DNA of 64,000 nt from Biomphalaria glabrata (Eukaryota; Mollusca; Gastropoda; Planorbidae), in NCBI RefSeq assembly GCF_947242115.1, contig NC_074720.1, positions 33,208,645-33,272,644 of the forward strand, read 5' to 3'. Shown here piece after piece: positions 46,940-58,900 of the stretch. The notes below the pieces were generated by a model that was not told where the DNA came from, searched no databases, and was given only the letters and a program-made list of their open reading frames with translations. The first letter of the stretch is position 1. Every line of letters begins with the position of its first letter. The position numbers were made by a program, and so were the translations under genes.

Positions 46940-47364
46940 AGCATAATGGGTATCTCTTGGAGGGACCATGTCTCCAATCAGGAAGTTTTGAGATTGGCCA
47001 ATATGAACAGCATGTATGCTCTCCTGACACAAAGAAGATTACGCTGGCTCGGACATGTCACCCGCAAGCCAGATGGTAGAATCCCGAAAGATATCTTATA
47101 TGCTGAGCTTGTGGAAGGAGTTAGACCCAAGGGCCGCCCAAGACTAACATATAGAGATGTCTGCAAGCGAGACATGAGAGCCTCAGGCATCAGCGAAAGT
47201 ATGTGGGAAAACATAGCCAACGTCCGGAGTGCATGGATACAGACTGTGCGTGCTGGGACAACCCTTGCTGAGAACAAAAGAATTGAAGCGGCTTTAATTA
47301 AGAGGAAAAAAAAGAAAGCTGCCCTGTCTGCTAGCCCTAAATCAGAGGCATACACATGTACGAA
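46940..47364 (+). mobile_element. RTE-like LINE C-terminal fragment fused to the LTR
   Basis: It reads RIMGISWRDHVSNQEVLRL ... RRLRWLGHVTRKPDGRIPKD ... AALSASPKSEAYTCTNCES, over 90% like the C-terminus of the LINE at 55,931-59,992, open for about 140 codons. The finger is cut after CTNC, where unit 3 sequence begins ('gagtcgatactttgacct'). Together with the LTR it replaces the first roughly 200 bp of unit 3. Confidence 0.85.
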
Positions 47365-47994
47365 TTGTGAGTCGATACTTTGACCTAATTCGACAAGTTT
47401 CTAGAAGCCCAGGTCAAATCAGAGATGACCAGAGTAAACAAGTTAATTAAATAGCATACGTCAGCTTCTAGAAAGTCACAGTTAATAAAAATAATTAGGG
47501 GAGAAGTTTTTATGATTCTGGAAAAGACGATTGAGAAAAGTATAAATTAGGGGAAAGATAGTTAGTCGGGGTCCTCGCATTGTAACGATTTTTGAAAGAA
47601 ACGGTCTTACGTTTAAACGTTTGCGGGTCCAGTTGTTGAAGTTACTTTTAATGAATGAGTATCATAAAGTTATTTCACTAATTATTTATATCAGTTAAAG
47701 CATTAGAAAGGTTCATTTTTAAGAAGATATTCAAGTAAAGTTAATGAATTGAGAAGGTACTAATATGTGTAATTTGAATGAGTTTATTAAAGGAGTTAAA
47801 ACAGAACACAGTTGTTTATTTATTTATTATTTTTGATTTTCAAATTATTCATATAATCTCCAGCGTGTGATGATTCTGTTTGATCGATAATTAATATAAT
47901 AAGCATTGCCAAGAAATTAATAAACAGAAATTGTCACAATTGGTAATAAAAATCAGCTTGCCCAAACTACTGCTTAATATGTCTATTACGAACC

Positions 47995-48230
47995 ATTCTT
48001 TGACGACCTAAACCAAAGATTTGAAGACATCCTTCACTTGGATATACTCAACTAGGTATTCAAACCTTTAGTGTTCTGACAAACTCAGATCCCAATCACA
48101 GATGAATACATACTAATACAGGAGCAGCTTATTTAACTATCCCGTGAGACACTTAGTGCAGAGAGCACCATATTTAAACGGACTTTGAACGCGACATTTA
48201 GTGACGACACAGATTAGTGGGTTTTAGTTT
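47995..48230 (+). pseudogene. Coding-like relic, unit 3 copy
   Basis: Same relic as at 18,300 and 34,135, with the stop at the same place ('tactcaactaggtattc'). Unrecognised family. Confidence 0.35.
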
Positions 48231-48559
48231 ATTTATCTTATCTTATCTCTTACAATACAGACGATAGACTGTTATTAGTAAGTTGGTGTTAGCAATTCAA
48301 GGTGACAACATTTTATTACGGACTCGACTAACGGGATTAGAACTTGAGCCTTCTTTTTAGGTGGCCAAGCAGTAGCCAAGCGGGTTTGGACTCTCAGTCA
48401 AATCTCCCACACTACATTCACTACAGCCACATCTGTCAACCAGTGTCTGTTGCCGAGTAGCAGATGTCATAATAATAGCTGCGTCATCCTCGTAGAACAG
48501 TTTTCTAAATGAACACCTTTCAAATTTAGGTTTCGGCCTAATTTCACGCTTTGACAAAG

Positions 48560-48840
48560 TAATAAATGTACCGAGAAATTAAATAGAGCCTTATCAGCGC
48601 CAATCTTATAAAATACAGAGAAATTGAATAGAGCCTTATCAGCACCAATGTTATAAAATACAGAGAAATTAAATAGAGCCTTATCAGCACCAATCTTATA
48701 AAATACAGAGAAATTAAATAGAGCCTTATCAGCACAAATCTTATAAAATACAGAGAAATTAAATAGAGCCTTATCAGCACCAATCTTATAAAATACAGAG
48801 AAATTAAATAGAGCCTTATTAGCACCAATCTTATCTTATA
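48560..48840. repeat. 45-bp minisatellite, about 6 copies, unit 3
   Basis: Same repeat unit as 34,695-35,430 and the same flanks. The difference is copy number (about 6 against 16). Confidence 0.93.
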
Positions 48841-48889
48841 AAATACAGACGTTACTTGCGTTACGTCAAACGCGTGTTCCTAAGTAAAT

Positions 48890-49219
48890 CTAGTCATGCA
48901 TGTTAACCAATGAATTAAATTCTGACAAATCATTGGTTTTCCTGGCTGGCTCAGGCAACCCATTCCATGCTCTAATAGCACTAAAGTAGTAGCATTTATA
49001 CAAATGTGTCCTAGCATTCGACAAATGTGATGGGCCTTTATCTTTGTGTCTTTCTGAGTATTTTAATAACTTTTGTTTTTCAAAATAATGGTTCTGTGTT
49101 TTATGCATAATGGCTACTTTTCTTTTGAGTCTTCTATCAGGACGTTTTTCTAAATTTAGTGATTTTACTAAATGTGTTCCTCTAGTCAAATGTGAATATT
49201 TGTATTTTATGAATCTCAC
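48890..49219 (-). mobile_element. LINE C-terminal relic, unit 3 copy
   Basis: 109 codons, differing from the unit 2 copy at only a few positions (for example KRPDRRLKRK). Confidence 0.7.
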
Positions 49220-49486
49220 TGCTCTATTTAGTTTATTTCAGAAGCGATATCAAGCAGATAGATCAACATAGACATATACTGCTAAAAAAAAACCAGCACA
49301 CGCATGCACAGTACCGTAGTTAGACTTGACAAGTATATTTGAATTATAGGGCTCTTTTATAAGTCCATTTTATTTTATATGTCAGTGCTAAATATTTTTT
49401 GGGAACCTGAAAAGAAAAAAAGTCAGCCATCACACGTAATCACGGTATGGATTTTGTTTTCAAATTTCGTGCTGCATAGCATTAAG

Positions 49487-49602
49487 GCAGGGGTTCTCAA
49501 CCTATGTGTCGCGACCCCCTTGGGGGTCGATTGACCATTTGCCAGGGGTCGCCTAAGACCATCGAAAATATGGACAACGAACTTAAAAGGTTGAGAACCA
49601 AT
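49487..49602. mobile_element. hAT MITE, unit 3, internally deleted, TSD 'gcattaag'
   Basis: 116 bp with the same ends and the same 8-bp duplication (49,479-49,486 and 49,603-49,610) as the unit 2 MITE. The inner 83 bp with the (GT)n run are missing. Sharing of the insertion site shows it predates the split of these two segments. Confidence 0.85.
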
Positions 49603-50679
49603 GCATTAAGGTCACCAATATTCGGTATTCAATATATTTTCTATATTTTGTTTTAGCACTATCACACTAAAGTTTTTTAAGTTCTTTCGATATATTAAAG
49701 AAGTTTATATCAACTAACTCACTGTCTGTCTGTCTATCTGTCTGGTACAAATTTTGAATACGTTACTTCTCCCACTTCCCATTCTCGGATCAAGTTGTTC
49801 ATTATTCATTGTTTTTAACAAAACTTGAATCAATAAAAAATTTACCAGTTAGTTCATAAATTAGAGGTAATTAATTAATTTTGTTTGAAATCAAAAATGG
49901 AAATAAATCTTACAGTATTGGGAGATAGGCTGCAAGTGCGGAAATATTTCTCTTATATAGATTTTTTAAAAAGTATTTATTTAATATTTCTTAATTAATT
50001 TATTTGCTGCAATGATTTTTTAATTTAGCGTCATTATCATTGTTTAGAATTAAACATTTGTATTGAAAAATAAGTTTTAAAATGTGTTTATTAGCCTTGA
50101 CATACTAATATTTTTTTTTAAAGTCCAGACTAGATCGAAGTTTACTGTTAAAATTCCTCACTCTGTCTGGGTATTGAAATTCCCAGTAAGTATATATTTA
50201 CAGTAATACGTATGGTTGAAGAGTAACTATATAAATAGGAATAGATCACTATGTGTAAATATATCTAAAGAAATTAAAGTTCGTTGGTTTGTCAGTTTGG
50301 AAGAAAGGGCAACATATTGTACAACTCAAAGGGACAAAAATTGTCTCTGCCAGTTTCCAATGTCTTAAGACTTTCAAAATTTTTTTTTTTTCTGCATGTT
50401 TTTCACAACAAAAAAATGTATTAAACAAAAAAAACTAATTCTAGATATTATAAAGAAATAACACTCAAGTTGGAAAATTCCAATTTTATTACAGTATTTT
50501 CAAGAAAAAAATATATGTAAAAAATACAGATATTTATCTCCATTTCATTAGAGTTAACAATCTATGCTTAGCTGACATAAATCACCTACGACATTAACCA
50601 GTAAAACTAACTGTATTTAGCAACGAAATTTAATTTTAAAATTAAAAAGTTTAAATATAAGGGGAGGAGGGGTGCAAAG

Positions 50680-50870
50680 TGGCTGAGCAGTAATCTCGTC
50701 AAGACTGGAATTTTTAATTTGGGGATTATAGGTACCTGACATTAGTTGGGGATAGCAAATTTATAGTACTTGCCACCTGACACCCTCGTTACTGCTGTTA
50801 GACATAGAATCAGATGACATTTATAAAACCTGCCATGTAAATCCTAAGGGCTAAAAGGTGAACTAAACTT
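50680..50870 (+). repeat. tRNA-derived SINE, unit 3 copy
   Basis: Third copy in the position of 22,000 and 37,345; closest to unit 2. Confidence 0.7.
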
Positions 50871-50932
50871 AAACATAGCAAAAACATTAAAAGGTCAGAT
50901 CAAAAAAAAATTTAACATTTGCCTTTTTTTTT

Positions 50933-51268
50933 CTACATTTTATCTCCGTCTTTTTCGTAATGCAATACTATTTCAATCAAGAAATGCATTATTAAAATAT
51001 TGTTTCTGTACCTGGAATTGACTCTTTCAAGGGGACTACACCTCATCGGCATTAAAGTTGTATCTTGGTATAGTGGTTTGTTTTTGAAACCATTCCTATA
51101 CGACGAATATGCTACATTATGTCTGGCTATAAATAAATTAACTTCGTTGATAAAGTTTTCACTATGACACGCTAGACTGAACTTTGTAGAATGAGATTCA
51201 AGGAACACACGTCTAGTAGAATACAGTTCTAGCCTAGATATGATGCTCAGGCAAGTAGTGTTGCACAT
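50933..51268 (-). CDS. Small conserved frame downstream of kinase 3, function unknown
   Basis: 111 codons (MCNTTCLSIISRLELYST ... YEKDGDKM). The start lies in a local 60-bp duplication ('cacatgtctagtagaatgca' region, 51,240-51,310) found only in this unit. It differs from the unit 2 frame at several residues (FIARHNVAYSS, GFKNK). Probably part of the kinase 3' region rather than an independent gene. Confidence 0.22.
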   Translation of the reverse strand: MCNTTCLSIISRLELYSTRRVFLESHSTKFSLACHSENFINEVNLFIARHNVAYSSYRNGFKNKPLYQDTTLMPMRCSPLERVNSRYRNNILIMHFLIEIVLHYEKDGDKM

Positions 51269-51504
51269 GTCTAGTAGAATGCAGCTCTAGCCTAGATATG
51301 ATGCTCAGGCAAGTAAGTCTAAGAAAATCACACAGTCAGGACATCTACTTTGGACCTGACTTAGTTTTGAATAGAAGAGGTTCTTATTTATAAAACTTCG
51401 ACTTCTTTAGTTGATTAGCCCTCATAACAGGAACTGCTCACTGGAGACCTGTAGGTAGAGTGACAATCTCTAAGAGGGAATCCTTGCACCAAGTCGACTG
51501 CAAG

Positions 51505-54500
51505 CTAAAGTTTACAAACTATTTCAAGGACCTGAGCAGCGGAAGGCCTGTGGTCGGGGTCAGCTTGCATGAGGAAAGTCACCATCCTTCTGGAAAAGAA
51601 AACATGAAAATGAAGAGATAATTTTGAACAACTAACATCAAAAATAAATAAATAAATACAAGGAAAAAAAATTTTATGTTGACATCAATGTATCAAATGT
51701 TTACCTGTATATGTAAGGCACACCCAAGCTGTTTCTGATGATGTCCAGAAAGTCCACTTTTGAAGGTCTTGTTTTCATCACTATAGTCCAACAGGTCATT
51801 CCAAAGGCGTACATGTCCACCTGGAGAAAAGATTACCAAAAACTATTGAATTTATGGTTCTAAATATGAATCTTCAAAATAACAAAACAATTATGTGGCT
51901 TATACTTTAAATACTGGCGGACTTATTTTATTAGAAATATGTTCAAATATATATTACAATAATAGCTTCTTTAATAGTTCAACCATTCTTCTAAAGGAGA
52001 TTTGTGTTTGCTAACTGCCTGAGTGCAACACAAACTTTCTCACAGATATCCCCCATCCTCTCCCCACTAACTGGTCCACAAAAGAGATAGGACTATGGCG
52101 CACTGAGCATGTTATAAGAAGGAGATATTCGCAATATAAAAGGAATTTAAAAACAAAATATGAGCACATTCTACATTAATACCTTGAAAGGATTGACTCT
52201 TTCATCAGAGTATTGTTCTGGGGCTCTGTAATACTCGGTTCCGAGCTCTACAAAGATTTCCACATGCTTGTTTGGAAGAACTCGAGAGAAGCCAAAGTCT
52301 GAGAGAAGAATGTTGTCGTCGTCGTCAATCAGGATGTTGTTTGCTTTGATATCAAGATGGACCGTGTTTTTCTCATGGAGGTAGTGTATGGCCTGACACA
52401 GCTAAAACATGTAGAATGGAAAATAGTCAAACATTTTTGATAATTAAACAGCTATTAATGGGATTTTTGTTTTATAGTGTTCAAGAATATTATTCAAAAG
52501 AAAGAAACAGTTTAAATATTTATTTTTATAGGAATTTTTATCACAGTATTCGAGTGTAGTCTCAAAATCGGACAAATGTAAAGAAGATAATCTATTTCAT
52601 TAAAATGAGAGTAGGCCTAATTTATGAAATAGTTCAACATTTTTGAGAGGGTGTCTGTAATTGTTTGGGAGTTTTTAAAATAAATAAAAATGATGAGTAG
52701 TTGAGCAGAAGTTGTTTACATGATCCGTAACCATAGTTATACTTAATATAATAAACTCTCGATAGTCTGACGGTTACGAGCCCGAGGGGCTGTTGGAGTA
52801 TCAAAAACGTCGGATTACTAAAGTGTACACGTAACTCAAACCATTTAGTTCAGACTATTTATATTAAACGTATAAAAGATATTGTCTTAGACTTTGAAAG
52901 GTATAAAGAACAGAAGTAGTTCAAAAAAAAATGAATGTAGACAAACAATACATCCGTTTACTCATGCCGTACTAAATCAGCATTTAAGCCTACTTACATT
53001 CTGCAACAAGAAAAACAACAACCCGGACCACAATCAAACAAAACAAAAATACAGTCTATATATTAATCTACATGACTTTCGGTTACTTGTTTTTAATTAT
53101 GCCTTGGAGGACTATAATAAGACTTTAGATTTTATTAAATATGTAAAGATCCATTGGGCTGATGTTGAGTTATTTCTATTGATACACCTTTTGTCTTGTT
53201 GTTTGGGAATATGATGTGAAGAGCCTCTTTGTGTTAGTGAGGTTGAGAATATACTTGGGAAAATTCTAAGGGCTTAAATGTAGGTTAGCTAGACAAGTTC
53301 TACATGTTTTGCAAAGCAAAATTAAATTATAGAAGAAATCTAAATTTACAGGTCTTTATTATCTAACTGTATTTAAATGGTTTAGCTGTTTTATTCTTAG
53401 TAAGATTTTTTTTTAGTTAACTCTTTATTTCTAATGAAAGAAACCTATTTTATTAAGCTCTATGGGGCAGATGATGTGAAGGTCATTTGTTTCTGTGTCT
53501 CACGGTTAACGAGGGTGTCGTGTGGTCAGCACAACGACCAACCACCTATAATATTCCCTAACTAATGTCAGGTACACATTAGATATGGGTACAGTGGTTA
53601 TGTCGAGGTTGTCAATTGTAGTCAGACTGAATTTCCATTTTAATGGATCAATATAACTTATCTTATAATGTTAAATTTAGAGGCGCCAAAGGATAGCGTA
53701 CTTAAAAATCCCAGTCTTCATTAGGATTCGAACCCCTAAACCCCGGTTCGGAAACCATGCGCATTACTGCTCAGAAGCATGATTATTTTAGTGATTAGAA
53801 TAGCTGATCAATTAAACAGCTTAACTTTTGTAATTAAATAATAATACAGGGTTGGTGAATTCAAAATAGAAGAACTCTATAATATTGGCTAAATTGTCTG
53901 TAAATGTGAATGTAACTGATAGAGAAACAATTCACTACAAACATACGAAGAGTTTGGACCTATACAGTACAGGCTATAATTGCTAGACTAGTTTGACCTA
54001 GTGACACGTGTAAGACGTAATCATCTTCTTCTTTTCAAGTATCGTCTGTATTTTAAAGGATAATTAAATAAAATCTCAAAAACTTAAGCAACACATTAGC
54101 AGTACTTTGTCTAATATGTTTTTTACCCCAGATATGTGTATTTTTAAGGTTCTAAACGTATAGTTTATGTGTCCAATTGTACGTAGGCATAGCTGCATAA
54201 ATAAATGTTGGCTTATACTTAAGTAAAACATTTGCCCTTTTTATATATTTATTTTTTAAAAAGTAACAGTTACAATATCATAGTGGAAATTAATAAATAT
54301 TGAAATTTTTTTAGGTCTTAAACTAGATTCCTATTTATATGCATTTGTAGATGTCGTTAATTTGCTGGCCTACTAGTTAATACTTAATAGTACATAGTTT
54401 TATATTAGGTTATCAGACTAGGTCACAGACCATAGACCTATCCAACTATATAAATGCTGTATGAAACCTGATCTAGATCTAGACTAGTAGAGTTTAAATC

Positions 54501-55311
54501 TTAAAAAGATATTTTACGCCTTGCATACGTATTTATACTTGCATAAATTTAGCCCATTTAATGGACACTTGATATAAAGAAACAAATGTTTCAAAATAGA
54601 TGTATTTTATAAAATGATTTTTTTTTCAATTTCAATAAAATTAACATATTTTAAAGGTCACTTTACGATCATTTTTTTTTTGCAGTGCGGCTTTCGCTTG
54701 TAATTTATGAGTATACTCATTACTTATGAAATGAGAGATGAAATAGGTGTTTAATATCATTCTACAAATTATTTGTGTTTTCAGTCAAAGAAATTTGTAA
54801 TTTTAATGTAAAAATATTAAGAATTTAAATGTTACGACTTAATAAATGTTATAGCGACATAATAAAATAAAATTCAGTAGCCTACAAAGTTATTTAAAAC
54901 ACTTACCTGTCTTATATATTTAAGCTGCTGACTTGGGAGTAGAGTTGTAATGGCATCTGCAACTGCACCACGCTCGCACGCTGGCATCACCAGTGCCAAA
55001 CAATCTGGTGCTTGTACCGAATAGAGAAGAGGCATGATGCTGCAGTGGTGGAGACCTTTCATGACCTGGACCTCCTTACAGAACATTCTCTTTGTTTCCT
55101 CATCCACCTTTCTGGCGTCTTCATCCGCTGCATCTTCACTTAAAGAAAACATTTTGAGTGCCAGCTTTTCGTTCGGGTCGTCTTTCGAGACGGCCAGAAC
55201 GACTTTTCCATAGGCGCCGACGCCCAGCACTGCTACTTCGGAGAGATTCAATTCTTCAAAGATGTCTGTCTCAAGAACATCGTCAATCAAAGAACTCATG
55301 TTGGCAGCCAT
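51505..55311 (-). CDS. Stand-alone protein kinase, copy 3
   Basis: Minus-strand exons 54907-55311, 52183-52401, 51705-51820 and 51505-51589 (405, 219, 116, 85 nt; 274 residues). Exon 1 is identical to copy 1, while exon 2 has Thr198Gln right after the APE motif (RAPEQYSDE). Exon 4 has Leu254Met, Asn260His (DHRPS) and Ser272Cys, with a TAG instead of a TAA stop. Catalytic residues are all present. The 5' flank is interrupted about 620 bp upstream of the start codon by the LINE at 55,931-59,992, but the TATA box and proximal promoter are untouched. Introns 2 and 3 and exon 4 are more diverged than the rest, which suggests that a different donor copy contributed this part. Confidence 0.87.
52750..53370 (+). 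mobile_element. Possible pogo/Tigger-like relic with 106-codon frame, unit 3
   Basis: The frame 52,894-53,214 is identical to 39,566-39,886 of unit 2. A deletion after about 53,455 removes some 170 bp that unit 2 retains. Antisense in kinase 3 intron 1. Confidence 0.3.
53457..53775 (-). repeat. tRNA-derived SINE, minus orientation, unit 3
   Basis: Begins abruptly at 'agctctatggggcagatgat' (outer end deleted). It ends, as in unit 1, at 'gcattactgctcagaagcat', the deletion junction shared by units 1 and 3. Confidence 0.72.
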
Positions 55312-55562
55312 ATTCGGATGTCTCGACAGATCGCTTTTCCTTATCAACAGAGATTGGAAGACTTTGCAGAAAGCTAAAGTTTAGAGCAACAAAGCTTCTA
55401 CTCACAAAGAGATAGCACACACTCACACTTACAAATTCACAACTGAAGACAACTAGTAAATCCGAGGAAATTAAACACTAAGTCTTAACTGAATATGTAA
55501 CACAGAATTGAGCGAGCAGAGATTTAATGAAAACATTGACACTGTAGGTGCAACTGGTCAGT

Positions 55563-55594
55563 TTATATAAGGTCCACTTCTCATCATGGCGTCA
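55563..55594 (-). promoter_or_regulatory. Kinase 3 promoter: TATA box and degenerate CRE-like site
   Basis: TATATAA at 55,563-55,569 and TGACGCCA at 55,587-55,594 (minus strand), the same arrangement and bases as unit 1. Confidence 0.52.
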
Positions 55595-55920
55595 GTAATT
55601 TTCTGACCAATAGCTGAATAGCCCGACAATTTTTATTGAATGACCAGTAAAAAAGCGACTCTAAACCTATCCCTAATTTCTCCACAAGTATATCATCATT
55701 GGCTAATCACTCACCGTCACGGTTGATTTCTCATGCGTGGTACCGCCGTCTTTAGGTCATCGATGACACCGACGTTGACCAGCTTGTCGTCGGGTCATCA
55801 AAGCTTCTGGCTTTGTTCTAGTCCGTGTCAGCCCTGGTTTAAACAAACACTGAAAGTGGTAGATCCAAGGTGTCGGTACAAATTGTTGGTTTTACTTGGG
55901 AGTGACCATGCCAGTCTTAT

Positions 55921-58900
55921 CTCAAGTGGTATGTATATATGGCTCCTTTTGTCTCGAAAGGCAATAGATGCGCCCAAGTGAGTCACTGGTTTTGGCTTAA
56001 TCTTGAGACGGGGCAGAATCTGGTGTGGCTAATCAAGCCAATTCTAGAACGGCAGACTTTGCCACAATTCGTACATTTGTATGCCTCTGATTTAGGGCTA
56101 GCAGACAGGGCAGCTTTCTTTTTTTCCCTCTTGATTAAAGCCGCTTCAATTCTTTTGTTCTCAGCAAGGGTTGTCCCAGCACGCACAGTCTGTCTCCATG
56201 CACTCCGGTCTTTGGCTATGTTTTCCCACATACTTTCACTGATGCCTGAGGCTCTCATGTCTCGCTTGCAGACATCTCTATATGTTAGTCTTGGGCGGCC
56301 CTTGGGTCTGACTCCTTCCACAAGCTCAGCATATAAGATATCTTTCGGGATTCTACCATCTGGCATGCGGGTGACATGTCCGAGCCAGCGTAATCTCCTT
56401 TGTGTCAGGAGAGCATACATGCTGTTCATATTGGCCAGTCTCAAAACTTCCTGATTGGAGACATGGTCCCTCCAAGAGATGCCCATTATGCGTCTCAGGC
56501 AGCGCAAGTGGAAACTATTCAATCTGTGCTCTTGGTACATGTATGTTGACCAGCTTTCACTGCCATAAAGGAGAGTGCTCACAACACAGGCGTTGTAGAC
56601 TAGGATTTTGGTCGCTGTGGTCAATTTACCATTTTCCCAGACGCGCTTGGAGAGTTTTGCCAATGCTGTGGTAGCTTTTCCTATCCTTTTTGTCAGCTCG
56701 ATGTCTAAGTCTAGGTTACTGACAATTGTTGAACCCAAGTAGGTAAATTCCTGCACCACTGAAAGGGTGTGGTTCCCAATTTGTATTATAGGTATTTCTG
56801 CAACGTCTTGTGCCAGGATTTCGGTCTTGGAGAGACTTATAGTAAGGCTAAACTCTTGACAAACAGCTGCTAAGGCGTTCACTAGCTTCTGTAGACCTCC
56901 TTGTGAGTGAGATACGAGTGCCGCGTCATCGGCAAACAGCAGCTCCCTTATCAAGATACGACGCCTTTTCGTTTTGGCTTTAAGACGTGCCAGGTTAAAG
57001 AGCCTTCCATCGGATCTGCTATGGATGTATATTCCGTCTTCCAGGGATTTAAAAGCACTGGATAGTACGACTGAGAAGAAGATGCCAAAAAGTGTAGGGG
57101 CCAGTACACATCCTTGTTTTACACCGCTCTTAATGGAGAATGGCCTGGAGGAAGAACTTTCAAACTGAACGGTGCCCTGCATATTTTCGTGAAAAGCTGA
57201 CACTAGTTTTCTTAACTTATTTGGACAGCCGATTCTCTCTAGTACAGCAAACAGACCGCTTCTGCTAACAAGGTCAAAGGCCTTGGTCAAATCAATAAAA
57301 GCTATGAAGAGGGGCTGCTTTTGTTCTCTGCTCTTCTCCTGTAGCTGCCGCAGAGAGAAAATCATATCTGTTGTAGATCTTCCTGCCCTAAAGCCACACT
57401 GCGACTCTGGATAAACACGATCTGCCAGAATCTGTAATCGCTTTAGTAACACTCTAGCAAAAGCCTTTCCGACTATGCTAAGCAGTGAGATGCCTCTGTA
57501 ATTGTTACAATCAGAGCGGTCGCCTTTATTTTTATAAATTGTAACAATGTTGGAGTCTTTCAATTCCTGGGGGACCATTCCTTGTTCCCAGCACAAGCTT
57601 AGCAGTTCATGGAGTGGTTTGATTAGGGCATGTTTTCCAGCCTGAATTACTTCAGCAGAAATGCCATCTCCTCCGGGTGTTTTCCCATGTGCAAGCATGT
57701 CAATGGCAATGCTCAGCTCCTTTACTGAGGGCGTTTCGTCTAATTCCGTCAAAACTGGAAGTGATGGGAAGTTGGAGACAGCATTTGGTGAGATGGCGTT
57801 TTCAATCTGGTAGAGTTCTGCATAGTGTTCTACCCATCTTTCCATTTGCAGCTCACGATCGCTGATGATTGAGCCATCTTTTGACTTGAGTGGAGCACAC
57901 TTGCTGGTGTGAGGTCCAAAGGCTTTTCTCATGCCCTCATATAGTCCTCTTATGTTACCACAGTCGGCACAAGATTGAATATCTTCGCATAGCTCCTGCC
58001 AGTATTTGTTAGCACATTGTCTCGCTACTCTTTGGGCATTGTTACGTGCAGCTCTGAGCCTTATTAAGTTGCTTGGGGTGGGATCCTTCTTGTAGATTAG
58101 CATGGCTGCTCTCTTGTTCATAGTGGCAGTTTCCATTTCTGGTAGACTAGCTTCAAACCAGTCTTCGCTTTTCTTGGTTTTGTTTCCAAAGACCAGTGAT
58201 GATGTTTGGTAGATTGTATCACGCATAAACGTCCAGCTTTTTTCTACCTCAGTCACAGAGAAGTTTTTAAAAGCTTCCTCTAATTTGTTCTCAAATTCGG
58301 TGCAAAGATCAGGATTTTTTGTGCTAGTAGTATTCAGGCGTGATTTTCTTTTTCCCTGTGAAGTGTGGATCTTAGTTGGCAGCAGTCTTGTCCGGCATGA
58401 CACTAAAGTATGATCAGTATCACAATCCGCGCTTTGGTAGCTACGTGTCAGCAGTATATTTCCAATGTCCTTTTTTCGTGTCAGTATCATATCCAGCTGG
58501 TGCCAGTGCCCAGACCTAGGGTGCCTCCATGAGACACAGTGCTGTGGTTTTGTTCTGAAGTATGTGTTGGTAATGCAGAGCTTATGGTATGTGCAGAATT
58601 CAAGCAGTCTTTGTCCGTTCTCATTCATCTTTCCGATTCCAAAAAGCCCAAGACAGTCTGGCCAGGTAGTGTGATCTGATCCTACTCTGGCATTGAAGTC
58701 ACCTAGAAGGATCATATGTTCTTTTTGAGGAATGTTTGCAATGGCTTCTTTGAGGTCTTCATAGAACTTGTCTTTGTCCTCCTAAGGCGAGCATAGTGTG
58801 GGGGCATAGGCACTAATTAGAGTGACTTTTCCAGATGCTGTCATCATACTTATGCTTAGTAGCCGTTCCGAGCCACCAACTGGGGGGACTATCATGGGAA

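Noticed and set aside
56402-58674. Plus-strand frames of 60-90 codons
   Set aside because: All lie antisense to the LINE polyprotein and have no independent support.
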